Source of the DNA: Burkholderia sp. L27(2015)
GTDB taxonomy: Bacteria > Pseudomonadota > Gammaproteobacteria > Burkholderiales > Burkholderiaceae
Direction: 5' to 3'
DNA: 64,000 bases
NCBI RefSeq assembly: GCF_009765705.1
Contig: NZ_LMUX01000021.1
Coordinates: 351,606-415,605, forward strand
Part shown: in pieces, positions 33,923-42,679 of the stretch
Layout: every line of letters starts with the position of its first letter
How positions within the stretch are numbered: the stretch's first letter is position 1
Notes under the pieces: generated by a model
Databases searched by the model: none
What the model saw: the letters and a program-made list of their open reading frames with translations, nothing else
What the model was told of the DNA's origin: nothing
Program-made: the position numbers and the translations under genes

Positions 33923-35244
33923 CCCCGACCATTCTGCTATCCAATTCCAAAGACAACGCTCCATTCTTTGAAGGCTTCGCTAACACTGCTATGCGTTGCG
34001 TAAAGGACAAGCTCCTCGCAGCGAACGAGCGGCTAATTGCAAGCCCCGTGCTCGTGCCTCGCCAATCCGCTCTTTCGGCAGGGCTTGCCACCGCCCGGCT
34101 TGTCGACTTGATTTACTCCCTTCCACAACGCTTATTCGAAGGTGATGTCAGAACGTTCGCCAGGGCATGTGGCCTCGAACTAGGTGCTGTTGAGACGATA
34201 ATATCAACGCCCAACGCATCATCCGCTCGTTTCGCTCGCAGTGATGCTTACTTCACGACTTCCGGCTGGAAGTTCACCGAGTTCAATATCGGCAGCTCGA
34301 TCGGCTGCTATCACCTCGACTGGGCCTTCCAGGAGTTGGAGCGTCAGGCTCAGGTTCAGCATGTGCTCGATACGCATAATGCAAAGCGGATAGATACCGC
34401 TACGCTCTGGACCCAAATGGTCCTTCAGGAAGCACAACTACGCTATAGCGGCGTAGACGAGCCCAACATTTGCATTGTCGACTCCACGGATCATTTCAAC
34501 AAACATGCCGACTGGAATAGGGCTATGGCACACGCCTTGCGTGACACGGCACGCGCCCAGGCAAGCGCTTGCACCATCGCCGACCTTCAAATCGCACCGA
34601 ACGGTGTCTTTTTTCAAGGTCAGCGGGTGCACTACGTCTATCGTTTATTCGGCGTAAGCGATATTCGCAAGCAGCCGTGCCTCTATGAACCCCTACTACG
34701 CTGCGTCCGCGAGGAACAGGTCGGCATGGGCATGCCATTGGACTCACGCCTATATGGCAACAAGGCGGTGCTGGCGCTTCTATCGGATCCAGCTTATGCG
34801 ACACACTACTCTGCCAACGAGTTAAGTGACATTCACCAATACATCCCTCCGACGCGATTGCTTTCCAAATCAAACATTGCCTTTGGTTTGGAAAATCAGA
34901 GAACATTGGTGGCGAAACCAGTGGATGGACAAGGTGGCGTAGGTGTCATCTTTGGTCAGGATTTTTCTGCGGCAGCGTGGGTTGAACGACTGAACCATCT
35001 AGCGACCGGCGGCGTAGCGCATGTGTTGCAGGAACGAATCCACCCACAGCCGTGCAGCATAACAGGCTGGTCAGTGCGCGAGGGTTGCGTTAGCAGGGAG
35101 GTCAACCTGATATTCGGTCTATTCGCGATCAACTCGGCCTACGCAGGTATGACTGTTCGAGCGACGCAATCGGCGCAGAAGATCGTGTCTTATTCGGAAG
35201 ATGGCTATATGGCGCCGGTCTATGTCGGCACGAGCCTGCAATGA
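33919..35244 (+). CDS. ATP-grasp-type ligase, glutathionylspermidine-synthase-like
   Basis: 441 residues. An N-terminal helical region precedes FTEFNIGSSIGCYHLDW (near residue 118). A glycine-rich ATP loop, TLVAKPVDGQGGVGVIFG, lies near 335, and the C-terminal strand carries the metal ligands in REVNLIFGLFAINSAYAG. This arrangement resembles circularly permuted ATP-grasp proteins of the glutathionylspermidine-synthase type. Such enzymes join a carboxylate to an amine through an acyl phosphate. It is clearly different from the second ATP-grasp protein of the block (36463-37722), so two separate amide bonds may be formed. It overlaps both neighbours by four bases. Confidence 0.7.
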   Translation: MTPTILLSNSKDNAPFFEGFANTAMRCVKDKLLAANERLIASPVLVPRQSALSAGLATARLVDLIYSLPQRLFEGDVRTFARACGLELGAVETIISTPNASSARFARSDAYFTTSGWKFTEFNIGSSIGCYHLDWAFQELERQAQVQHVLDTHNAKRIDTATLWTQMVLQEAQLRYSGVDEPNICIVDSTDHFNKHADWNRAMAHALRDTARAQASACTIADLQIAPNGVFFQGQRVHYVYRLFGVSDIRKQPCLYEPLLRCVREEQVGMGMPLDSRLYGNKAVLALLSDPAYATHYSANELSDIHQYIPPTRLLSKSNIAFGLENQRTLVAKPVDGQGGVGVIFGQDFSAAAWVERLNHLATGGVAHVLQERIHPQPCSITGWSVREGCVSREVNLIFGLFAINSAYAGMTVRATQSAQKIVSYSEDGYMAPVYVGTSLQ

Positions 35245-36473
35245 GATTGAGTGCACGTCCGCACACTCCTCATACCGAGCACCCACCGCGTGACGCACGA
35301 GTACTTCAGGATCCGTCAGCCGTTGCGCATTTGGGCAGCGTTTTGCTGTTCAGTCTGGGCAGTTCGATTATTACCCCGTTTTTCGCCATCTATGTCGCGA
35401 AAACATTAGGGTACGGGCTGACATTTTCCGCACTCTTGATTTCCGTCAAGGTTATCGGCCAACGCGCGCTTTCCTTGGCAGGCGGAATGCTTGCCGACTC
35501 CTATGGCGCCAAGTCAATGGCGATCGCCGGCGTAGTGATTCGCACAGCCTCTTTTACGCTGCTCCTCTTGGCGCCTTCGCGTCATACGTTGTTGGCGTCC
35601 GCGCTGCTCAACGGTCTTGGCGCCGCTATTTATCATCCCGCGTTGCGTAAATTGCTCTATACCCGATATCGCGCGCTACCAACACTACTCGCTCGCGTCA
35701 TTGGTCTGAGAAATGCCTTCCTGAACTTGGGAGCAGCGCTTGGTCCATTGTTGGGTCTGATATTGGTGGCGCATCACTTTGTCATTGCCTGTCAAATAAT
35801 CGTATTTGTCTACGTGGCGAACGCGGCACTCCTCGCGCTCTTTCGCGAGGAGGCACCGCACCAGCCCGCACAGCGTGCGGCCTTCCAATGGTCAGACTTG
35901 CGATCACTTCCGTTTCTCCACGTCCTAGTACTTCAGTTCGGATTTTTCGCAGCGTACTCCCATTTTGAGTTCCTCATCCCTGTCTTCTTCCAAGGACAAC
36001 TAGGAAACGAGTACGTCGCGCTTGCATTCATCGTAAACACGGGAGTCGTGCTGTTGGTCCAGGGATTTCTGACGGCTGTAGTTCACCGGGTTCCTTCGTG
36101 GCTCGGATTCGGTTCGTTTTTGGCGTTCTTCTCGGCCTGTGCTGTAGCAACCGTGGAGGGGCCCGCTTTCTTCCAACAACGCGCTTATGCAAGTGTCTTG
36201 TTGGTCATCGTCGCGATGGTGTTCTTCACATTGGGGGAGGTTGTTCTTAGCAATCGGGTGGACCACCTCACTACCCGCCATGTGAACTCCCGCTCCGCTG
36301 GCACGGCGTTTGGCATGGTCGCTCTAGTTGGTGCCCTATCGCTATCGCTGATGAATTGGTTAAACGCACTCTTATTGAACCACGGCGCTCTCTTGGCCGT
36401 GTGGCTTTGCAGCGCTGCGGTAGCTGCCTTGTTTTTAACATATGAGATGAGGAGAAAGAAGCATGAAACATGA
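35241..36473 (+). CDS. MFS exporter
   Basis: 410 residues with a roughly 30-residue polar N-terminus and about twelve hydrophobic helices starting at SVLLFSLGSSIITPFFAIYV. The inter-helix 2-3 loop reads GGMLADSYGAKS, a degenerate form of the MFS G-x-L-aD-r-x-G-r-k motif. It ends with a basic tail (YEMRRKKHET). Its place between two ligase genes, with overlaps on both sides (ATGA at the start, 11 bases at the end), suggests export of the pathway product and thus resistance. Substrate unknown. Confidence 0.85.
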   Translation: MRLSARPHTPHTEHPPRDARVLQDPSAVAHLGSVLLFSLGSSIITPFFAIYVAKTLGYGLTFSALLISVKVIGQRALSLAGGMLADSYGAKSMAIAGVVIRTASFTLLLLAPSRHTLLASALLNGLGAAIYHPALRKLLYTRYRALPTLLARVIGLRNAFLNLGAALGPLLGLILVAHHFVIACQIIVFVYVANAALLALFREEAPHQPAQRAAFQWSDLRSLPFLHVLVLQFGFFAAYSHFEFLIPVFFQGQLGNEYVALAFIVNTGVVLLVQGFLTAVVHRVPSWLGFGSFLAFFSACAVATVEGPAFFQQRAYASVLLVIVAMVFFTLGEVVLSNRVDHLTTRHVNSRSAGTAFGMVALVGALSLSLMNWLNALLLNHGALLAVWLCSAAVAALFLTYEMRRKKHET

Positions 36474-37722
36474 CAAGCGCGATGCCATCGTGGTTGTTTC
36501 GCGTGTCGGCTTTGACACGCTGCTAAAAGACGGCTCGCTAATCGAACCCTTGCGAGGCCATCAGTTGATCTTCATCAATTCGCTCAGGACCTCGCCTCTT
36601 CCTCCTCAAGGAGCCTATGCCGAACTGCACCTTATTGAGCTTCGGCAATGCGACGATTACCTGACTGACCTTATCCGTACTCTGATGACACGTCATCGTG
36701 TCGCGCAGGTGTTAACCATTTCCGAACAAGATCTGACACCGGTTGTGTTTGCCAGGAACACACTGGGATTCCCTGGTCTTGATACGGCCACCGCGACCTT
36801 ATTTCGCGACAAGATCGCCATGAAATCTGCACTGCGAAACAGCAGTATTGGCCTGCCAGCGTACTGCGAAGGCGCGAATGATACGAGTGTGCGCGACTTA
36901 TTTCTGCAGTACAAGAAGCTGGTCGCCAAGCCACGCGACGGCTACGGGTCACAAGACACCACCGTACTCGAATCCTCCTCGGACGTGGACACCTTCCTGG
37001 CAACACCGTCGCAACAGCGCTCCGGGTACTTGGTTGAAGCTTTCGTCAAAGGGGACGTGTATCACCTCGATGCCGTGGTACGCCGCGGCGAAATCTTGTT
37101 CTCCTCGCTGGGCAAGTATGAAGTCCCGCCCCTGGACTTTGTTGGGCGTCGCTGGGCCGGAACTCGATTTAGCAACGCAAACACCTCGCTTCACGAAGAA
37201 GCAAAGCGTCAGCTACTTGTGGTTCTACAAGCATTTCACTCATGCGACGGCGTATTTCACTTTGAATTTTTTCATGATGATCACAACCTCACCTTCGGCG
37301 AAGTTGCCATTCGCCCGGTGGGTGGCGGCGTGGCCGACGCCATCTATGACACGTTCGGTGTTCACCTTATGGAAGAGCACGTTCGCATTCAGCTCGGCAT
37401 GCCGACTGCCATTGGAGAACCATTGAATGCAATACGGTACGGGGCCTCTCTTCTGCTGCTGTCAGAGGCCGCGGGCGTCGTGGCAGGCTATAAAGGCCTC
37501 GAGGGAACTGAACGGCAAACACTACGACGAATCAATTACCACTACACCAAGGGGGACCTGGTCGCACCGACACGCTATAGCGCCGATAGCCTGCTAACTT
37601 GCTCTCTGGCATCCAGCGATGCGCAACACCTCGATTTCGATATCCAGGGGATATGCGAAACGGCGGGCGTCGTGCTGAAAAGTACCGCCAAAGAGGATAA
37701 CTCCACAAGGGGATACGCGTGA
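36463..37722 (+). CDS. ATP-grasp-domain ligase
   Basis: 419 residues in classical ATP-grasp order: a Rossmann-like N-domain (IVVVSRVGFDTLL, ...VLTISEQDLTPVVFARNTLGFPG), the glycine-rich loop KLVAKPRDGYGSQDT near residue 150, the hinge GYLVEAFVKGDVYHLDAVV near 190, and the metal-binding end HFEFFHDDHNLTFGEVAIRPVGGG near 270. Relatives include carboxylate-amine ligases of dipeptide and amino-acid conjugate pathways. It is the second ATP-grasp enzyme of the block and unlike the first in arrangement. The start overlaps the exporter gene, and the stop overlaps the decarboxylase GTG start. Confidence 0.85.
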   Translation: MKHDKRDAIVVVSRVGFDTLLKDGSLIEPLRGHQLIFINSLRTSPLPPQGAYAELHLIELRQCDDYLTDLIRTLMTRHRVAQVLTISEQDLTPVVFARNTLGFPGLDTATATLFRDKIAMKSALRNSSIGLPAYCEGANDTSVRDLFLQYKKLVAKPRDGYGSQDTTVLESSSDVDTFLATPSQQRSGYLVEAFVKGDVYHLDAVVRRGEILFSSLGKYEVPPLDFVGRRWAGTRFSNANTSLHEEAKRQLLVVLQAFHSCDGVFHFEFFHDDHNLTFGEVAIRPVGGGVADAIYDTFGVHLMEEHVRIQLGMPTAIGEPLNAIRYGASLLLLSEAAGVVAGYKGLEGTERQTLRRINYHYTKGDLVAPTRYSADSLLTCSLASSDAQHLDFDIQGICETAGVVLKSTAKEDNSTRGYA

Positions 37723-38831
37723 GCTATCAACCTTATCTCGAACAACTTAAGCGGCTGCATGCAAAGCATCTGGGATATCCATACAACCTGCGCTTTGACA
37801 TGCGCTCAGTGGCAGACGCACTCGGATTGCTCATCAACAACCTCGGCGATCCCTATATTGCCTCGAATTACGCGAGCGATAGTCGAAAGTATGAACAGGA
37901 CGTAATCGACTTCTTTCTGGAGTTGTGGGAATTCAGCGACGCCTGGGGCTATGTGACCTCAAGCGGGACAGAGGGTAATCTGGCCGGCATCCTCTATGGC
38001 AAGTGCTCGCAACCACAGGGGCATCTTGTCTATTCCGAGGCGGCTCACTACTCAGTGCCCAAGGCAGCGATAGCATATAGCCTGCCGTCGATCCGAGTTG
38101 CGACGCAGCCCAGCGGAGAGATTGACTATAACGCACTCTCGGAAGCTATTAAGCGCAGTGGTGCGAAATCCTTGATCATGGTCTCAAACATTTCCAGTAC
38201 CTTTTCGGGAGCTTATGATTCGGCAGCGATGATGCTCGATGCTGCCACAAGCTGCGGTATCGCCAGAGAGCACATTTACTTGCATGGCGATGGGGCGCTC
38301 GGCGGCATGATTCTGCCCTTCATCGAAAAGGTCTCTGCGCCGTATGCCATCAGCGGAACGCTCCATGACAGCGTTTCAGCGTCTGGCCACAAGATGCCTG
38401 GAAGCCCGATCCCATGCGGAGTGGTCGTCACGAAGCGAGAGCATATGGCGCGCTTCGCGAAAAGAATCGAATACCTTAACTCCGTGGATTCCACGCTGAG
38501 CGGTTCCCGCAGTGGGTTGGCCGTCATCGCGCTCTATGATGCGCTAATCGCCAAGCACACGTCATATTGGCCGAAAACGATCAGGGATTGCATCGATAAC
38601 GCCGAGGGCCTAACCACTACCTTACGCTCAAACGGCGTCCCAGCCACACGCAACCTTTATTCCAACACAGTGGTCTTCCCGCGCCCGTCCGAAGCTCTAG
38701 TAAAAGAGTGGCAGTTAGCCTGTCAGGGCGAGAGAGCACACGCGGTCGTCATGCCAAACAACGACCAGCGGATGCTCAACATTTTTGCAGAGCAGTACTG
38801 CGCAGAACAACTCGATTGCGAAGTGGACTAG
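37719..38831 (+). CDS. PLP-dependent decarboxylase, histidine-decarboxylase-like
   Basis: 370 residues, GTG start with AAGGGG upstream and GTGA overlap to the ATP-grasp gene. It is a group II PLP decarboxylase: TSSGTEGNLAGIL (phosphate loop, residues 80-92), SEAAHYSVPKA (cofactor-stacking His110), YLHGDGALGG (Asp191 to the pyridine nitrogen) and SASGHKMPGSPIPCG with the Schiff-base Lys225. The SGHKxxGSPxPCG block is that of PLP-dependent histidine decarboxylases and plant serine decarboxylases. It should supply an amine (histamine, ethanolamine or a related amine), either free or on an already coupled amino acid. Which one cannot be told from sequence. Confidence 0.85.
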   Translation: MSYQPYLEQLKRLHAKHLGYPYNLRFDMRSVADALGLLINNLGDPYIASNYASDSRKYEQDVIDFFLELWEFSDAWGYVTSSGTEGNLAGILYGKCSQPQGHLVYSEAAHYSVPKAAIAYSLPSIRVATQPSGEIDYNALSEAIKRSGAKSLIMVSNISSTFSGAYDSAAMMLDAATSCGIAREHIYLHGDGALGGMILPFIEKVSAPYAISGTLHDSVSASGHKMPGSPIPCGVVVTKREHMARFAKRIEYLNSVDSTLSGSRSGLAVIALYDALIAKHTSYWPKTIRDCIDNAEGLTTTLRSNGVPATRNLYSNTVVFPRPSEALVKEWQLACQGERAHAVVMPNNDQRMLNIFAEQYCAEQLDCEVD

Positions 38832-38833
38832 AT

Positions 38834-40204
38834 ATGGCCTACAACGATGCTGCCGGCAACGCGGCAAGCGAAACTGAACCTTGGCAAGCGCTTCATGATG
38901 ACAGATCTCCCTTCATCAAGGTGGCGATCACAGATCTCGACGGGGTACTGCGCGGCAAATACTTGAGTAAAGACAAGGCGCAGAGCAGTGCGCGTGCAGG
39001 CTTAGGTTTTTGCAATGTTGTCCTTGGTTGGGATGTGTGTGATTCGCCGTTTACCAACACTGAGCAAACCGGCTGGCACACGGGGTTTCCGGACGCAGGC
39101 GTGCATCTCGATTGGTCATCGCTTCGACACGTGCCCTGGGATAACAACACTCCTTTCGTGCTTGGGGAATTTGTTGAAAAGGACGGCACACCTCATTCGC
39201 TGTGCCCACGTCAAGTGCTCAAACGCGTGCTGTCTCGCGTTAAGGAGCGAGGCTATGAGGTCCTCTGCGGCGTAGAGTTCGAGTGGTACAACTTCGCCGA
39301 ATCTCCGAAGTCTTGGAATGACAAGAATGGTGTCGCTCCGGAACCCATTACTCCTGGAATGTTCGGCTACTCCCTACTCCGCACCAATGCAAACGGGGCA
39401 TTCGTCCGTACCCTGCTCGACGAATTGCGAGCATATGGCATCCCTGTAGAAGGGCTGCATACCGAGACCGGCCCCGGCGTATACGAGGTTGCGCTGGCCT
39501 ACACAACGGCGCTGCGTGCAGCGGATCATGCGGTCTTGTTCAAGGCTGCCACCAAAGAAATCGGCCATCGCTTCGGAATCATGCCTTCGTTCATCGCGAA
39601 GTGGAATCCTCAACTGCCAGGCTGCTCCGGCCATGTGCATCAAAGCCTTACGGACGGCAATAGCAACCTATTTTTTGACGGCTCTCGGCCTCATGGAATA
39701 AGTCGACTACTGGAGAGCTACATCGCGGGACAACTCAAATACGTGGCCGAGTTTGGCCCCTTGTTCTGGCCAAACGTCAACAGCTACAAGCGACTTGTGG
39801 ATGGCTTTTGGGCACCTCTTAATGCAGACTGGGGTGTCGACAATCGAACCGCCAGCCTGCGCGTGATCCCTGGAGGCAAGCATTCAACACGACTCGAGAC
39901 ACGCTGTCCCGGTGCCGACGCAAATCCATACTTGTCGATTGCCGCCTCCATCGCTGCCGGCATGGCAGGCATTGAACAGGGACTGGCGATCAATGACGTC
40001 ACTACGCGGGATCGCGGGCAAAGCCAGCGCAACCCGCGGACTCTCGATGAGGCAACCCAACGCTTCGCGGCGTCTGCTACGGCCTGCGATTGGTTGGGAG
40101 AACGCTTCGTGCAGCACTTTTCAGCGACACGTCGCTGGGAATGGGAACAGTATCAGATGGCAGTAACGGATTGGGAGTTGAAGCGTTATCTAGAAATCAT
40201 CTGA
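38834..40204 (+). CDS. Glutamine-synthetase-like gamma-glutamyl amide ligase
   Basis: 456 residues from ATG at 38834, two bases after the decarboxylase stop; longer in-frame starts lie inside that gene. GS-fold motifs are present: GVEFEWYNF, ETGPGVYEVAL (metal-site glutamates), GCSGHVHQSL (ATP/metal His), NVNSYKRLVDGFWAP and DNRTASLRV. It resembles PuuA/GlnA3-type ligases that join glutamate to amines such as putrescine, ethanolamine or isopropylamine, rather than true glutamine synthetase; the adenylylation-site region is not recognisable. Coupled to a decarboxylase, it most simply glutamylates the amine made by the preceding enzyme. It is the last gene of the block. Confidence 0.85.
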   Translation: MAYNDAAGNAASETEPWQALHDDRSPFIKVAITDLDGVLRGKYLSKDKAQSSARAGLGFCNVVLGWDVCDSPFTNTEQTGWHTGFPDAGVHLDWSSLRHVPWDNNTPFVLGEFVEKDGTPHSLCPRQVLKRVLSRVKERGYEVLCGVEFEWYNFAESPKSWNDKNGVAPEPITPGMFGYSLLRTNANGAFVRTLLDELRAYGIPVEGLHTETGPGVYEVALAYTTALRAADHAVLFKAATKEIGHRFGIMPSFIAKWNPQLPGCSGHVHQSLTDGNSNLFFDGSRPHGISRLLESYIAGQLKYVAEFGPLFWPNVNSYKRLVDGFWAPLNADWGVDNRTASLRVIPGGKHSTRLETRCPGADANPYLSIAASIAAGMAGIEQGLAINDVTTRDRGQSQRNPRTLDEATQRFAASATACDWLGERFVQHFSATRRWEWEQYQMAVTDWELKRYLEII

Positions 40205-40364
40205 CGCATGGCTGGAAAAACCGGCCGCACCGACTGCTATCACGGCCAAGATTTCGACGAGGGCGCCAGCTAACGCGGTGGCCACGCCTGCGGCCATGAA
40301 AGTACCCAAGCGCCCAGTCGCTCAATCCGGCCTCGGCCGTGCGTCCCCGGTCTAGGCGATTTAC

Positions 40365-40573
40365 GATAATTTCGCATAACTTAATAAATAAATCAGAGAA
40401 AGAACCACGCAGAAATCGCGTGCCCTTTTACCGCCGGCTCAGGCTTGCGGAATCTCGATCTTGACTTCCAGAACTTCGAGATTGTCCTGACGCTCAAGGC
40501 TGACCTTGATATCGTCGTCGGAAATCTTTACGTACTTGGAAATCACCGCGACCAGCTCGCGCTGCAGTGCCGG
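40365..40573. repeat. Right direct repeat: 3' end of the intact minE and downstream region
   Basis: This is the partner of 32362-32570, same orientation, offset 8003 bases. It includes codons for about the last 45 residues of MinE, its TGA stop and the downstream hairpin. Confidence 0.85.
40406..40422 (-). terminator. Short hairpin after minE
   Basis: CACGC (40406-40410) pairs with GCGTG (40418-40422). In the left repeat the same place has CACGA (32401-32405) pairing with TCGTG (32412-32416), so a base change in one arm is matched in the other. That argues for a conserved structure, probably a weak minCDE terminator; no long T tract follows. Confidence 0.4.
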
Positions 40574-40690
40574 AAGATAATCGGCCGGGGCTGCACCGGC
40601 GCGCTCGTGTGCAATGATGAGTTGCAAGCGCTCCTTCGCAACCGAAGCGGACTTCTTCTTTTCACCCAGCAAAAACGAAAGGATAGACAT
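40439..40690 (-). CDS. minE: Cell division topological specificity factor MinE
   Basis: 83 residues, normal length. The N-terminal [26 protein letters not shown] holds the amphipathic membrane-targeting and MinD-activating helix. The C-terminal dimerisation domain ends [22 protein letters not shown]. MinE drives pole-to-pole MinD oscillation and restricts MinC to the poles. It lies nine bases after minD, with GAGAGG before the start. Its 3' end is duplicated at 32.4 kb, and the acquired gene block begins directly downstream. Confidence 0.97.
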   Translation of the reverse strand: MSILSFLLGEKKKSASVAKERLQLIIAHERAGAAPADYLPALQRELVAVISKYVKISDDDIKVSLERQDNLEVLEVKIEIPQA

Positions 40691-40699
40691 GCCGGCCTC

Positions 40700-41515
40700 T
40701 CACTTATTGCCGAACAAACGCGAAAACAACCCCGGCTTCTGATAGTCCGTAAAGCGCAGCGGTTTGTCTTCGCCGAGAAAACGAGCCACCACATCTTGAT
40801 AAGCCTGCGCGACATCGCTGTCGTTAAGATGAATGGCGGGGATGCCCTGGTTCGATGCATGCAGGACCGATTCCGACTCCGGCACCACACCGATCAGCGA
40901 TATGCGCAGGATTTCCTGTATATCGTCGATCGACAGCATTTCTCCATCGTTGACCCGCTTGGGGTTGTAGCGCGTAATCAGCAGATGTTCACGCACCGGA
41001 TCGCGCCCTTCGATGGCGCGCTTGGTCTTCGACGACAAGATCCCGAGGATGCGGTCCGAATCGCGCACCGACGACACTTCGGGATTGGTGACGATCAGCG
41101 CCTCATCAGCGAAATGCATCGCCAACAATGCGCCGGATTCGATCCCGGCGGGCGAGTCGCAGACGATATATTCGAAGTCCATCGCGATCAGATCGTTGAT
41201 GACCTTCTCGACGCCCTCCTGCGTCAGCGCGTCTTTATCGCGCGTTTGCGAGGCCGGAACGATATAAAGGTTTTCGCACTTTTTATCTTTGATCAATGCC
41301 TGATTCAGCTTGGCCTCGCCCTGAATCACGTTGATCAGGTCATACACCACACGCCGTTCGCAGCCCATGATCAGATCGAGATTACGCAAACCCACGTCGA
41401 AATCGATCACTGCCGTCTTATGACCCCGCAACGCCAGCCCGGATGCGAAACTCGCGCTGGTGGTGGTCTTGCCGACGCCGCCTTTGCCCGAGGTCACCAC
41501 AATAATTTTTGCCAT
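40700..41515 (-). CDS. minD: Septum-site-determining ATPase MinD
   Basis: 271 residues with the deviant Walker A GKGGVGKTT at the N-terminus, the switch stretch DFDVGLRNLDLIMG and a C-terminal amphipathic membrane-targeting helix (PGLFSRLFGNK). It recruits MinC to the membrane and is displaced by MinE. It lies 80 bases after minC. Confidence 0.98.
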   Translation of the reverse strand: MAKIIVVTSGKGGVGKTTTSASFASGLALRGHKTAVIDFDVGLRNLDLIMGCERRVVYDLINVIQGEAKLNQALIKDKKCENLYIVPASQTRDKDALTQEGVEKVINDLIAMDFEYIVCDSPAGIESGALLAMHFADEALIVTNPEVSSVRDSDRILGILSSKTKRAIEGRDPVREHLLITRYNPKRVNDGEMLSIDDIQEILRISLIGVVPESESVLHASNQGIPAIHLNDSDVAQAYQDVVARFLGEDKPLRFTDYQKPGLFSRLFGNK

Positions 41516-41595
41516 GCGTTTTTACCTTGCGTATAAATTTTTATGAATATCTGCTGTAAAAGACCCTAGACCGCTTACCGGCGGCGTAGTTGCGT

Positions 41596-42393
41596 TCAGG
41601 TCAGTTTCAGCGGTTCGAAAATCAATTTCTCCTGGTCCAAAGTGATCTGCACGGGCTTGCCCAGCAATTCGGGCGCGAGCGGGTTTTCTGTAGTGCGATA
41701 AATCCCGGCGATGGAAATCAGCTCGGGTTCCAGGCAAGTGCAGAAAATGCGCGCCTCATGATTGCCATGCACGCCTGCCAGCGCTCGTCCGCGCAGAGGC
41801 GCATAAATATGGATATTGCCTGCTGCGATCACCTCGGCGCCGTTGCTGACCAAGCCCAGCACGACCAGATCCCCGGGCGCGTAGATTTGCTGCCCGGAGC
41901 GCAACGGCCGATCGATCACCATCGTGGGCGGCGCGGCGGCCACGACCCGTGCGGCGGGCTCGGCTGCAGGCCCCGGGCTCCCCGCGCCCTGGGCACTGCC
42001 GCCGCTCGCGGGAGCCGCCTGGATGCTATCGGCGCTCTCGGCAGCATGATCGGCGCTGGCGCGCGTGGCGCCGCGCTTGTCGCGGGCGTCCAGCAGCGAC
42101 AAGCCGCTGGCTTGCACCCAGCCGTGTTGCGCAGGATTGGCAACCACGCCCATCGGGCGCAGCCGTACGCCACTGAGCAGAGCCGCAAGCTCGTCGAGCG
42201 CGATCTGCTCATCGGCCTCGAGCCGTCGCACATCGATCACTACGACATCGTTGGCGAAAAACTCGGGGGTCGCTTCAAAGCGCCGGATCAGTTCTTCTCG
42301 CAACGCGGCCAGGTCGGTAGTTTTGACAACGCACAGAAGGGTATCGACGGAACCGCTGCGAATTTCGAAGAATGGCGATTTTTTTAGCGACAT
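41596..42393 (-). CDS. minC: Septum-site-determining protein MinC
   Basis: 265 residues. The N-terminal FtsZ-inhibiting domain (about 1-110) is followed by an Ala/Gly/Pro-rich linker (about 125-160) and the C-terminal beta-helix domain: [24 protein letters not shown], then [16 protein letters not shown], then [16 protein letters not shown]. It blocks FtsZ rings away from mid-cell when bound to MinD. First gene of minCDE. A TGTAAAAT sequence about 25 bases upstream of the start could be the -10 element. Confidence 0.96.
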   Translation of the reverse strand: MSLKKSPFFEIRSGSVDTLLCVVKTTDLAALREELIRRFEATPEFFANDVVVIDVRRLEADEQIALDELAALLSGVRLRPMGVVANPAQHGWVQASGLSLLDARDKRGATRASADHAAESADSIQAAPASGGSAQGAGSPGPAAEPAARVVAAAPPTMVIDRPLRSGQQIYAPGDLVVLGLVSNGAEVIAAGNIHIYAPLRGRALAGVHGNHEARIFCTCLEPELISIAGIYRTTENPLAPELLGKPVQITLDQEKLIFEPLKLT

Positions 42394-42541
42394 AGGGTTT
42401 GGTTAAGGATTTTCTCTATTTTACAGTGCTGCACGACCAGATCGGCGTAGCGCGTGCTCCAGACACGCTAATTTTCCATTCGGGCGATGCTCGGGGCCCG
42501 CAGCCGCCTGTTCGCTATCTTACCGATGACGGCGCGACATC

Positions 42542-42566
42542 AAAAAAAACCCCGCCGCAGCGGGGT
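42542..42566 (-). terminator. Rho-independent terminator of the chemoreceptor gene
   Basis: ACCCCGC (42549-42555) and GCGGGGT (42560-42566) form a perfect seven-base stem with a four-base loop. On the reverse strand the hairpin is followed by seven or eight T residues (42542-42549 as A on the forward strand). It ends transcription from the chemoreceptor gene before minC. Confidence 0.85.
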
Positions 42567-42679
42567 GGAGTTCACGGGGTGGGGTTCACGAGCGGAGGTC
42601 ATCGTGCTGGGCGCGAACCGGGCGATTGTAGCGAGCCCAGCGGTCGAAGCTTTGCAGCCATGCGAAGCGAACAAACCGC

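Larger units (their letters stand above)
32571..40364. mobile_element. Low-G+C genomic island carrying a biosynthetic block, no integrase seen
   Basis: Six co-directional genes with visibly lower G+C and different codon use from the flanks lie between two same-orientation copies of the minE 3' end. No transposase, integrase or inverted terminal repeat was found inside. The arrangement fits a site-specific or homology-driven acquisition at the end of minE that restored an intact minE and left a diverged copy on the far side. Mobility itself is inferred. Confidence 0.6.

Noticed and set aside
33919-35244. Glutathionylspermidine synthase proper
   Set aside because: There is no amidase domain and similarity is limited to the ATP-grasp landmarks, so only the fold-level call is kept.
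38834-40204. Housekeeping glutamine synthetase GlnA
   Set aside because: Its context in the biosynthetic block, its sequence type near PuuA-like ligases and the lack of a recognisable adenylylation site argue against it.
32571-40364. Integrase, transposase or terminal inverted repeats in the island
   Set aside because: None found on either strand; all frames inside are explained by the six enzymes and exporter, so the mode of entry stays open.
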